From: Scatosoma sp048465415
Lineage (GTDB): Bacteria; Bacillota; Clostridia; Christensenellales; Borkfalkiaceae
Assembly (NCBI GenBank): GCA_048465415.1
Contig: DBFWLO010000018.1
Coordinates: forward strand, 1 to 37,720
DNA length: 37,720 nucleotides
Reading direction: 5' to 3'
Within the stretch, counting starts at the first letter, position 1. Each line of letters starts with the position of its first letter. Positions 18,701-24,584 of this stretch are shown in pieces. The position numbers and the translations under genes were made by a program. The notes beneath the pieces are model-generated. The model had not been told where the DNA came from. It made no database searches and saw only the letters and a program-made list of their open reading frames with translations.

Positions 18701-19304
18701 ACCGATAGAAGAAATCGAAGTCGGAGACATGGTGCTGGCGTACGACGAAGAGACGGGCAAGCAGGCGTATAAATCTGTGGTGAGATTGTTTAGAAACGAG
18801 AGTAAGGAATGGACAATAGTCAGAGTTAATGGGAAAGAAATAGAAAGTACGCCTGGACATAAATATTACTTACCGCTTACGAAAGAGTGGAAATCGGCGA
18901 GATTACTGAAAAAAGGCGATAAGGTCTTGCTTTCAGACGGAAAGAGTGTTATAATAGAATCTGTAAAGAGCAAGCATTATGACGAGCCGCAGACTACCTA
19001 CAATTTTGAAGTGGAAGATTATCATACGTATTATGTTGGGACTGGTGTTTGCGTTCATAATCGGAATTGCGGACCTATTTCTCCTGAAAAAGTTAAAGAA
19101 TCTTACATTAAAAATAACAATATAGATGCACATGCTTTAAAACGTGAAGTATTAGGCAATAAAAGCAAAGATATAGCCAAATTTGATATTTTTAAAGACA
19201 AAGCATCGAATAACCGTATATGGCTTGGAAATAAATCTCAAACAGTTTGGTATGATACGACTTATTATTTAGAAGATTTAATAATTTATTTTGGAGGGAA
19301 TTAA
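12777..19304 (+). CDS. Giant RHS/YD-repeat polymorphic toxin with Ig-like domains, Hint domain and C-terminal toxin
   Basis: The protein has 2175 residues. The charged N-terminus has no signal peptide or lipobox. Two Big_3-like Ig domains lie near residues 188-341, each with an EGExFxPxGMxVTAxY motif. YD repeats run from about 360 to 1700, interrupted near 711-825 by a jelly-roll-like insert. The RHS core follows (about 1705-1752, WKGYYYD and GRYYDPFEGRYID). A hydrophobic Gly/Ala stretch (1811-1911) leads to a Hint domain from Cys1956 (KCFIAGTLV) to VHN at Asn2095, with the TPGHK block; Hint domains self-cleave and free the tip. The last 80 residues are a small toxin domain with HALKREVLG and DIFKDKASNNRIWLGNK. 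This vaguely recalls type-33 polymorphic toxins but is unproven. How it is exported is unclear. Confidence 0.9.
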   Translation: MTKDEIKELFEKIKSKRTQKKNANDKSMPAVKTASAAVEDKENKTITGSASGYVSMTFVDEYGNEMYSSEGPLGYLWGTFFSVCCELEYVSLLADKNIPVEKVISCRLYVSETSSYTDNYYIFTSDGTELRECSPVDGCLVVPLKEIYDVCGTTSFVIVPAQNCTSCDLLNENDASYEIRYVIPPKILQSLSITTKPAKTVYIEGEKFDPQGMLVTAHYNDGTSEPVTEYTYSPIGPLNVTDTLITVSWGGKTTALPIDVECKDLKSISITKPPRELYFVEGESFSPVGMEVTANYGNAPSEVVETYEISPSGALGTADKRVTVSYTHGGVTETDVQYVTVLKKEEGYYGTKYLGRCEYGENPKFNLAMQRLQFIQPLLHIGANNYEVGVSLVYDSQMRYKLANVCNGLPSGWKLDAQQFLIEEGKDDKGASAYKYIDGAGYVHTFYPYENDSTRYYDIDGLGLELNAAAGTIADAAGNRLIFVDGRLSEKVSCYGGKKKKIYKYENGFLKKIYDERTLVSAVPDTYLHFEYNEKDLLSVVSGYDRGILKQKMRFLYDENEQIGSIVVYSADRKENKTVSKYSYDENGKLAYIEDVEKSTATKIAHHFNAINGDYTVSKISSGIVNAGGEYREKTFFSLAFAYVRTSDFKTYREIRLVNEKGLRTSVHFDGSGQITGTFECTQGKEKLKTYTKDIGIPLELNGSATNGINGHDAFAFAGSAEWPGISLARTGDDNYRFYKCQFWLNHSSSAQRLQAVLNYRLSDGAQSSSEAELNARSFEGWQLVEIPVDIQNAGNSISYLTLTLQNSKHESVTAKVSDVRFIPVAKTELYFNLKNPVALNRIKGYELTVMKNGVETIENIASGIDSRIFFTRSDLLQTLQLMRKTYPVGNGKSGFDAICNNGAKRIANVENLDLIYREENADRKLALAYTPYCFSEMDPAELVKNFDFRSPTEIDQWGEIYIKIKKLFSHIAPYLSGENQAETADCFVLSSAPDNRSDTRQYITDDGEKIGALSVVSVCTKQEEISGNWHIDINQSAFASFSDRKGNTLLEIDPYGMRKEYTYFDDGTQKTVKLIGADGKKEILLSEAQATTSDAEYIRSTRRGCDAADFTYREPYNQVDTTTINGYDFSVNAYHALGIRYGYEYDAYNERVVGVKAYAGDAVQGKNTVEYKNGRMVRVCDGTCDYRADYDIVSDEITFSAKDGKGDYEEVQKHKTEVNGGTTTKTDTVYRGEETDVQTTRIDVYGRILSVSDGTNVAEYRYKNTGGESACSDTSVRIHDGFAGTTYLYEYDHDYRLKGWSGNGLEAKRLSACEMEYTFGGTEKYLTGTVYDEAVTAAARITGTKNYVGKDSAEKTEFKEEACLSWKYEYDGLGRLTKKRNKNGDMDSDSQYEYVYLESGNRTLPLIKSCSYTGSAFILPGVDFAYYNMNYEYTERGQLSRIEEVFDCGNREWIREAEIIKEYTYDGLNRIKKETVIHNGDSSTREYVYSSDGKIDRIKLSDNVEKKFGYDEKGNLNRSYHYIGGNLKSDLSFWYSYDRYGNRIRKSIPQWPQEGEAGELFSYHWTRGSCLESINYGEQSANYKYDREGRRFEKRVKKLISEVTTKFYYDGKKLLGEDRSDGKKLRYFYDLTGVCGFGYKDGDKEWEYYTYVKNMEGSVVLIKDPMGVILARYEYDLHGTPRLESITSSGYKPDDRESYVGHVNPIRWKGYYYDDDCNPADENNRIEYGHYYIEGRYYDPFEGRYIDAEPIENTFGNAEQINGLDRHSATYDNIHNLLPSNFGIEPTMELYKDPNEAAGKTYTIDADVPWWKWLIDGLQMIAGTIMLFTPAAAMGVGLLFSGTLGIISNVLSSQLAGGIAMTMTGLQAFVTSMQLLLGTCNPAIMLCAVAGAVAGIAAMAFGTAEIQEGVGYENWIKDAGILGNCDYDTTMAVANGISVFVNIVGPIAQKYGAKCFIAGTLVVCLDENGEECHKPIEEIEVGDMVLAYDEETGKQAYKSVVRLFRNESKEWTIVRVNGKEIESTPGHKYYLPLTKEWKSARLLKKGDKVLLSDGKSVIIESVKSKHYDEPQTTYNFEVEDYHTYYVGTGVCVHNRNCGPISPEKVKESYIKNNNIDAHALKREVLGNKSKDIAKFDIFKDKASNNRIWLGNKSQTVWYDTTYYLEDLIIYFGGN
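18703..18812 (+). repeat. Direct repeat in Hint coding sequence, copy 1
   Basis: These 110 bases encode the first half of the Hint domain (IEEIEVGDMVLAYDEETG to NESKEW). They match 19761-19870 with three mismatches by my reading. Homology stops sharply after the KEW codons, where the two Hint domains diverge. Confidence 0.9.
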
Positions 19305-19687
19305 TGACAAAGCCTGCTTCATTTTATTGTAGTTTATATATAGATTTTAATAATAAAATTAATACAGAAGATTTTAGTAAACAGGTTAATATAAAAACTA
19401 AAAGAGGTATCAAAAAAATTGATGACACATGGGGTTGCGATAACGAATGGTATAAAGATTATTATTCATTAACAGAAGCACTTTCAGATTTTTTTGCCTC
19501 TTTTAGCAATCGAATTAATGAATTGAATAATCAGCTTAAAGTTTTAAATTCTGAAAAGCCATTAATAATCGTCGATATTATAGTTTATGATAACAATATT
19601 CCCGAGCTATGTTTAGATGGTAATAATATGGAAATAATACATAAGTTGAATGCAAATGTTCATTTTAATATTTCTAATGAATCTTAA
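19304..19687 (+). CDS. Candidate immunity protein of the giant RHS toxin (DUF4279-like)
   Basis: The protein has 127 residues. The ATG shares one base with the RHS stop (TAATG), and GGAGG precedes it within the toxin gene. It is A+T-rich, unlike the RHS body. The pattern fits DUF4279: an opening FYCSLYIDF strand, a KRGIKK segment, DTWG, a long middle helix, and a final LCLDGNNMEIIHKLNANVHFNI. DUF4279 proteins are often found next to polymorphic toxins. Translational coupling to the toxin and the terminator directly after it support an immunity role, which remains inferred. The family call is by eye only. Confidence 0.65.
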   Translation: MTKPASFYCSLYIDFNNKINTEDFSKQVNIKTKRGIKKIDDTWGCDNEWYKDYYSLTEALSDFFASFSNRINELNNQLKVLNSEKPLIIVDIIVYDNNIPELCLDGNNMEIIHKLNANVHFNISNES

Positions 19688-19700
19688 CTACACAAACGTT

Positions 19701-19742
19701 AAAGACGCGATAGTTTCAATTTTCGCGTCTTTAATGTTTTTT
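19701..19742 (+). terminator. Intrinsic terminator after the toxin/immunity pair
   Basis: A perfect 10-bp stem (arms 19701-19710 and 19723-19732) is followed by a T-run at 19737-19742. It separates the active pair from the displaced cassette downstream. Confidence 0.85.
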
Positions 19743-19756
19743 GAGGTCGATAATAA

Positions 19757-20419
19757 AACTCGATAGAAGAAATCGAAGTTGGGGACATGGTGCTGGCGTA
19801 CGACGAAGAAACGGGCAAGCAGGCGTATAAATCTGTGGTGAGATTGTTTAGAAACGAGAGTAAGGAATGGTATCATGTCTTCGCGGATGGCGAAGAGATA
19901 ATCTGTACTGGCGGACACCCGTTCTATGTGGTCGGAAAAGGATTCATAGAAGCGAGAAAGTTAAAAGTTTCGGAAAAACTATTGCTTTCTTGCGGAAAAG
20001 AAGTTATAATAGAGAAGGTAGAAGTAGAACAGCTTACCGAAGCCGAAACGACGTATAACTTTGAAGTTGCCGATTTCCATACGTATTATGTTACTGAAAA
20101 AGCTGTGTTGGTGCATAATATGTGTCAGAAAAATAATAGTATTGAATTAACTGATGAGGAATTGAGAAATTTTGGCGAACCAGGAAAGAACAGTGGTTTT
20201 AGAGTAATAAATGGTTCGCATGAAGATGCTATGTCCTTTGTGCATTCGCAAACTAATGGTCTTACAGAATATGCGCCTGGTAAGTATGTCGGATATAATT
20301 CGCGAGGTGTAGAATTTAGAATATATGCTCGCTCAACGGTTCCTAAACCATATACCCCATATACTTCAATACGAATAAATGGTGTTTCGGGCTTAAAAGG
20401 AATCAAATTTATATGGTAG
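19757..20419 (+). pseudogene. Displaced RHS C-terminal cassette: Hint fragment plus second toxin domain
   Basis: An open frame without RHS body or catalytic Hint cysteine begins right after a stop at 19754-19756. It encodes SIEEIEVGDMVLAYDEETG, then a Hint remainder with the TGGHP block, ending in VHN (20111-20119). A different 99-residue toxin domain follows, with DEELRNFGEPGKNSGFRV, a GSHEDAMSFVHSQTNG segment, GVEFRIYARS and RINGVSGLKGIKF. The only early ATG (19787) lies inside the Hint domain and lacks a good ribosome site. This is an orphan tip: recombination in the shared Hint segment could place it on the RHS body. It is followed 11 bases later by its own candidate immunity gene. The toxin fold is unrecognised. 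Confidence 0.8.
19761..19870 (+). repeat. Direct repeat in Hint coding sequence, copy 2
   Basis: Second copy of 18703-18812 (about 107 of 110 identical). It begins only four bases after the frame of the displaced cassette opens, so the cassette border coincides with the repeat border. Confidence 0.9.
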
Positions 20420-20430
20420 GATGGTGAATA

Positions 20431-20922
20431 ATGAAAAACTATAAAATGACTGAAGAATTAAAAACAATAATAGCTTCATATATTAAAGTGCCACGGGCAG
20501 ATACTTTAACGGATATTTCTTTTGAAAAGCCATTAGATAAAATTGTCTTATATCCAACTAATGATTTGTATTTAACAGAAAGTCAATACAATGCGTTTAT
20601 TAAGTTCTTAAATAATCTGCATGAAGAAAGATTTTTTGTAACACAATTCGATGGAGGTAGAAATGGTATATTTTCTGATGACAATATAGTATGGGAAATC
20701 GGGCAAGACACAAAATATAAAGATTACTATAATATAAATTTGTTTTCACTTTCAATGTTGTTTTCGCAAAATGGAAAATGGGCAATATTTATTGAAGAAA
20801 CTTTAGATGGCGGTATTGGATTGATAATGGGTGATAAGGATAGTATTATTGAATTTAAAAAGAGTTACCCACAATATAGTCAAGAAGAGGAGAGCTATTC
20901 GAAAGTAATGAAGCAACAATGA
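20431..20922 (+). CDS. Candidate immunity protein for the displaced toxin
   Basis: The protein has 163 residues, is A+T-rich, and has AGGATGG before the ATG. It is soluble and acidic with no membrane helix. The stretch SQNGKWAIFIEETLDGGIGLIMG followed by a final helix resembles a pattern common among immunity proteins of RHS and CdiA systems, but I cannot name the family. It sits 11 bases after the toxin frame and is followed by a strong terminator. Retaining immunity to a toxin that is no longer expressed would still protect against kin carrying it. The role is inferred from position. Confidence 0.6.
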   Translation: MKNYKMTEELKTIIASYIKVPRADTLTDISFEKPLDKIVLYPTNDLYLTESQYNAFIKFLNNLHEERFFVTQFDGGRNGIFSDDNIVWEIGQDTKYKDYYNINLFSLSMLFSQNGKWAIFIEETLDGGIGLIMGDKDSIIEFKKSYPQYSQEEESYSKVMKQQ

Positions 20923-21042
20923 GAAGAAAGTATATTATAAACTACTTAAATAACCATTTTCTAATTAGTAGTTCATAGTAAGGTGGTAGTATTTGAAGTA
21001 ATAAATAGAAGGATTTAACTCGCTTCTCTCACTTTTAGGAAT

Positions 21043-21080
21043 AAAAATCCATGCGAAATTTTTATGTCGCATGGATTTTT
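21043..21080 (+). terminator. Intrinsic terminator after the second cassette
   Basis: A perfect 14-bp inverted repeat (arms 21043-21056 and 21067-21080, 10-nt loop) has an A-run on its left and a T-run on its right, so it could act in both directions. Confidence 0.9.
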
Positions 21081-21093
21081 AATAGGCATTATT

Positions 21094-21175
21094 GTAAAGA
21101 ATGGTATCATGTCTTTGTGGATGGGGAGGAAATCGTCTGTACGGGCGGATACCCGTTCTATGTAGTCGGAAAAGG
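21094..21175 (+). pseudogene. Third Hint-domain remnant
   Basis: These 82 bases align without gaps to 19860-19941 of the displaced cassette and encode KEWYHVFVDGEEIVC, then TGGYPFYVVGKG. The Hint block histidine (TGGH) is replaced by Tyr (TGGY). Nothing of the domain remains on either side. It shows that at least one more cassette once stood here. Confidence 0.75.
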
Positions 21176-21204
21176 GGGGTATAAGAGTGAAAATATGAAA
21201 GATT

Positions 21205-21837
21205 ATGAATAAAATCTGCGTGGGAATCATATCTTGGTTCCCGGATAATCCATATCGAGACGAACGAATAAGACGTTGCAAAAATTTAATAGAAAAGTGT
21301 AAAGAACTTTTTGATTGTCCCATTCTAATCATCACACAGAATTGGCGGCAAGAAATTCACGATTCCCAACTCATATGCTATGATTACCCAAAATTGGGCA
21401 TCACAAACGCTCGGAAAAAACTTTGGAATCTTTTCAGAACCGGCGAGTATGACTGGATCCTTTTATTAGACGATGATTGTGAATTGACGGGATCCCGCAA
21501 AGACGGAAAAAGATTGTTTTCTTTTTTGCGGGGACACAACGACGGATATATCATAGGTAGGGAAAATGAGTTCAAGTTGTTTGCTGCAAGCAAAAAAATC
21601 GCGCAGGCAATAGAAATTCCCGATCTGGACGTGGAAATTGGAACGGGAATAGAGGACTATGCGTTTTTCCGTCTCTTACATACAAAATTCCCCTCAAAAA
21701 GATTGGTTTACGATTGGGGAAAATTGAGCGACGTGAGCCGCTGGCAGGGAGACGTAACCTCGTCCTGGAATAGAAAGAATCTCCCGGAATTGTTTAAAAA
21801 AACCAATGAATATCTTACAAAAACCCAGTCCCGATAA
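21205..21837 (+). CDS. Small GT-A-type glycosyltransferase-like protein
   Basis: The protein has 210 residues. It opens with a VGIISWFPDNPYRDERIRRC strand-helix segment, then a GITNARKKLW helix and WILLLDDDCEL. The DDD is the expected metal/nucleotide-sugar site of GT-A enzymes. A later GIEDYAFFRLL segment could hold the acceptor-side acidic residues. It is shorter than typical family 2 enzymes and has no membrane helix. The ribosome site is weak. It begins 30 bases after the third Hint remnant, and its final codons form part of the terminator. It may be a cargo or morphon gene brought in with the cassette array, or even modify a target as a toxin or immunity function; this is speculation. 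Confidence 0.6.
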   Translation: MNKICVGIISWFPDNPYRDERIRRCKNLIEKCKELFDCPILIITQNWRQEIHDSQLICYDYPKLGITNARKKLWNLFRTGEYDWILLLDDDCELTGSRKDGKRLFSFLRGHNDGYIIGRENEFKLFAASKKIAQAIEIPDLDVEIGTGIEDYAFFRLLHTKFPSKRLVYDWGKLSDVSRWQGDVTSSWNRKNLPELFKKTNEYLTKTQSR

Positions 21838-21856
21838 ATCGGGACTGGGTTTATTA
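21821..21856 (+). terminator. Intrinsic terminator overlapping the glycosyltransferase stop
   Basis: Arms 21821-21835 and 21838-21852 form a stem of about 14 pairs with a tight loop, followed by T-rich sequence. The left arm contains the last codons and stop of the gene. Confidence 0.85.
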
Positions 21857-21898
21857 TTTAAACAGGGGAAGAAATAAAGGGCTGAGGGCAACGCAAGA

Positions 21899-22885
21899 TC
21901 AAGGTTCCGAGTAGGCGGCCGTAATGCGGATTCCTTGCTGAAAATCACCGAAATTTTTTCCGAATAAATTCAGTCCGCCCACATACTTGGCATTTTTTTT
22001 GACGCCGATCCGTAGGCGCAGACATTTTTCTTTCGTCAAAAAGGCAAAATCGTCGATCGTCCTTTCCGTCGTCACGTTCGCCTGATTGATCCATACCCCC
22101 TTTTCGTCGATCCTCAGCTGTACGAGCATACCGTACTGCGTAGACGCGGCCGGCCAGTTTTTCGGCGTATATTTCCCCGCCCTGCCTCCGAAATCGCCGG
22201 GAGAAGTGTAAGTTCCCACTTCTTTATCGTTGAGCCAGAAGGTGATGTCCGATTTGAAAGAATTGTTATAATTGGCGCACTCCGAACACACTTCGCAGGA
22301 AATCTGCAAGGTTTCGAGAATTTTATTGCGGATCGCCGTATTGGAAATATGATATTCGAGATACCCCTGCGTAAACCAGATGATCTCGCCCTTGATCCGT
22401 TTATAGTTATAAAAAATATCGGGAAGCGCCTCCGCGCCGATGAGATTGCCGTCCGCGTCGGCGATGCCGCAGGGCGCGGCGATGTCGAAAAGATTAAAGC
22501 TCCCCACCGGTATCTCCGTACTGAACGCTTGCGAAGAAGCGGAGAAATAATTCTCTCCGTCGTTGATGAAAAGAATTTCCAGACAATGCTTTTCAAGCGC
22601 GACGATCTTCTCGTTGCCGCGCTTGGAATGATTCTGCGTGAGATTGATCAATCCCGCTTTTTGCAGCAGCTTGACGTGAAAAGAAATATTGGAGAGAGAC
22701 ATGTTCAGCCGTTCCGCTATCTCCACCACCGTATAGGAATTTACGGCCAGAAGCGAAAGAATCTTCCGTCTCGTCGAGGCGTTCAGCGCCGTCGCGATCC
22801 GTTCCAGCTGCTCGTCGCTTCTCAGCGTCACAGTCAGCTTCTTTTGCAGTAAAATGTCCCTATTGGCGAAAAAATCTTTCGGCAC
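21899..22885 (-). CDS. ArsR-type winged-helix regulator with large C-terminal sensor domain
   Basis: The protein has 328 residues. A GTG start is used, with GGGAGG 9 bases upstream. Residues about 25-100 form an ArsR-like winged helix: ALNASTRRKILSLLAVNSYT, VVEIAERLNMSLSNISFHVK and LLQKAGLINL. It lacks the metal-binding cysteine motif of metal sensors. The 220-residue remainder is a beta-rich domain with a CEVCSECANYNN segment, probably a ligand sensor for sugars. It is divergent from the sugar ABC operon at 23078. Its own promoter contains a palindrome that fits autoregulation. Control of the adjacent carbohydrate operon is the simplest inference. Confidence 0.85.
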   Translation of the reverse strand: MPKDFFANRDILLQKKLTVTLRSDEQLERIATALNASTRRKILSLLAVNSYTVVEIAERLNMSLSNISFHVKLLQKAGLINLTQNHSKRGNEKIVALEKHCLEILFINDGENYFSASSQAFSTEIPVGSFNLFDIAAPCGIADADGNLIGAEALPDIFYNYKRIKGEIIWFTQGYLEYHISNTAIRNKILETLQISCEVCSECANYNNSFKSDITFWLNDKEVGTYTSPGDFGGRAGKYTPKNWPAASTQYGMLVQLRIDEKGVWINQANVTTERTIDDFAFLTKEKCLRLRIGVKKNAKYVGGLNLFGKNFGDFQQGIRITAAYSEP

Positions 22886-22920
22886 GGCTCTTTTCCTCCC
22901 TCGATTCTCTTTTTTCCTTC

Positions 22921-22949
22921 ATTATAACTCTGTTTTGTTATAAAGTCAA
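22921..22949 (-). promoter_or_regulatory. Promoter of the ArsR-type regulator with embedded palindromic operator
   Basis: On the minus strand TTGACT (22944-22949), 17 bases, TATAAT (22921-22926). A perfect palindrome TTATAAC-N8-GTTATAA (22922-22943) fills the -10 and spacer. Winged-helix dimers bind such sites, so repression of its own gene is likely. Confidence 0.8.
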
Positions 22950-23018
22950 GAAAACAAATGTAAAGTTCGACGTTTATCGAAGTTTAAATGAAGATTGCGA
23001 ATATTTTCAAAATGGAGC

Positions 23019-23047
23019 TTGAAACTGAATATCAGATATGATAAAAT
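23019..23047 (+). promoter_or_regulatory. Promoter of the carbohydrate uptake operon
   Basis: TTGAAA (23019-23024), 17 bases, TAAAAT (23042-23047). The leader is short, and AGGAGG stands before the ATG at 23078. It lies about 70 bases from the palindromic operator on the divergent side. Confidence 0.65.
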
Positions 23048-23077
23048 GAAATCGGAAAGAACGAGGAGGACAAAAAA

Positions 23078-24568
23078 ATGAGAAAAACAAGCAAAATACT
23101 GCCTGCGTTGTTTTTGGCCGGGACGCTGATTTTTACCAGCGGGTGCTTCTTTACAAGCAACCAGGGAAGCGGCGACGACAATATCGATTCGTCCGAGTTT
23201 GCGCTGGATCCGAACAAGGAATATAAAATAGAATTTATGATGTGGGGCGCGAACGACGAAGTGAATAACTACACCGCCCTCATCAACCGCTTTATGGACG
23301 AAAACGAAAACATTACCGTCACCATCACGCCGCAGGATTCGACGCAGTATATGAGCACGCTCACGGGGCGGCTCTCCGGGACGATGCCCGACCTGTTCTA
23401 TCTTCCGGAATACGAATTCAGGCCCTGGGTGGATTCGGGTCGGCTGCTTTCCATCACCAACGGTTTCACGCAGGAAGAATATTCCGCGTTATGGTCGACG
23501 GCGGTGGACTGGTACTCGTATAACCGCGCCGAAAAGACGCTGGGCGTATCGGAGGGCTCCGATTTATACTGCCTGCCCAAAGACATCGGGCCGTGGACGC
23601 TGATGTATAACGTCGACATGATAAACGAACTTGTGAGAGAGGGCAAACTGACGCAAGAAGAGGCGGATCTTTTGGCCGACTCTGACAACGCCCTCACCTG
23701 GAAACAGTTTACCGATATTTGCGTGAAAATCCAGAACTATTTCGGTACGGAAAAGCGTAACGACAAATTTTACGCGGTTCCTTACTATGAATTGAGCAGC
23801 GCGATATGGTCGAATAACGCCGACTATTTCGACGAAAACGCCATGCACAGCACGATCACGAGCGACGAATTTTCGGAGACGATAGAGTGGCTCTGGGATC
23901 TGATGTATACCTATAAAATCATACCCAAATCCACGGGCGATTCCGCGCAGAACATGTTCCTCGCGAAAAATGCCGCGTTCTGCTGGGTGGGACCGTATCT
24001 GACGCCGATGTATCATCAGCAGAAGATGAACTATCGGCTGATCCCCGTGCCCTATAACGGCGAAAATCCCCAGGCCAGGAGCACGACCTGGATCGGGACT
24101 CTGGGGCTCGCGATCAGCAAGACGACGAAAGAGCCCGCGGCGGCGCTGGCGCTTATGAAATATTTGAGTCTCAACGAGAGCGCGCAGAAGGATTTTTATA
24201 CGCGCGGACAGCTGATTCCCAACCTGAAATCGCTGGCATTGGATACGGAAACGTTCCTCTCGGCGAACGATCCGTCCGTCGAACTCTGGCCGGAAAATCG
24301 CAGCGTATATTGCGACATCGTCGACGGATTCGGCGGGGATACGAAGGCGGCGCTCGGGAAAACGGGCGAGGATAAGATCGGCGGGAAAGTGCGGCCGCAT
24401 TATCATACGTTTGAAAACTCGTGGCTCAACGCCGTCAATACGGAGATCGCGGAAATGTATACCCTGAAAGATAAATCGGGGATCCGGGCGAAGTTAAAGG
24501 CTTTCGATCCCGTCCTGCAACATTATCTCGATCAGTCCAACCAAAGCGCGGGAATCGACGTACACTGA
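23078..24568 (+). CDS. ABC transporter sugar-binding lipoprotein
   Basis: The protein has 496 residues, with a signal peptide ending in the lipobox TSGC. It belongs to the family 1 extracellular solute-binding proteins (maltose-binding type). Features seen include the opening YKIEFMMWGANDE strand, the TPQDSTQYMSTLTGRLSGTMPDLFYL region, DIGPWTLMYNVDMI, and a C-terminal lobe with TTWIGTLGLAISKTTKEPAAALALMKYLS. The many aromatic residues (WGPW, WSNN, CWVGPY) suit an oligosaccharide ligand. It is first in an operon with two matching permeases, so it delivers the sugar to that transporter at the outer face of the membrane. The exact sugar cannot be read from sequence. Confidence 0.93.
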   Translation: MRKTSKILPALFLAGTLIFTSGCFFTSNQGSGDDNIDSSEFALDPNKEYKIEFMMWGANDEVNNYTALINRFMDENENITVTITPQDSTQYMSTLTGRLSGTMPDLFYLPEYEFRPWVDSGRLLSITNGFTQEEYSALWSTAVDWYSYNRAEKTLGVSEGSDLYCLPKDIGPWTLMYNVDMINELVREGKLTQEEADLLADSDNALTWKQFTDICVKIQNYFGTEKRNDKFYAVPYYELSSAIWSNNADYFDENAMHSTITSDEFSETIEWLWDLMYTYKIIPKSTGDSAQNMFLAKNAAFCWVGPYLTPMYHQQKMNYRLIPVPYNGENPQARSTTWIGTLGLAISKTTKEPAAALALMKYLSLNESAQKDFYTRGQLIPNLKSLALDTETFLSANDPSVELWPENRSVYCDIVDGFGGDTKAALGKTGEDKIGGKVRPHYHTFENSWLNAVNTEIAEMYTLKDKSGIRAKLKAFDPVLQHYLDQSNQSAGIDVH

Positions 24569-24584
24569 GGAAAACGGGGGGATC

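Noticed and set aside
19757..20419. Functional stand-alone Hint-toxin gene
   Set aside because: It lacks the catalytic Hint cysteine, the RHS body and a good translation start, so it is treated as a displaced cassette.
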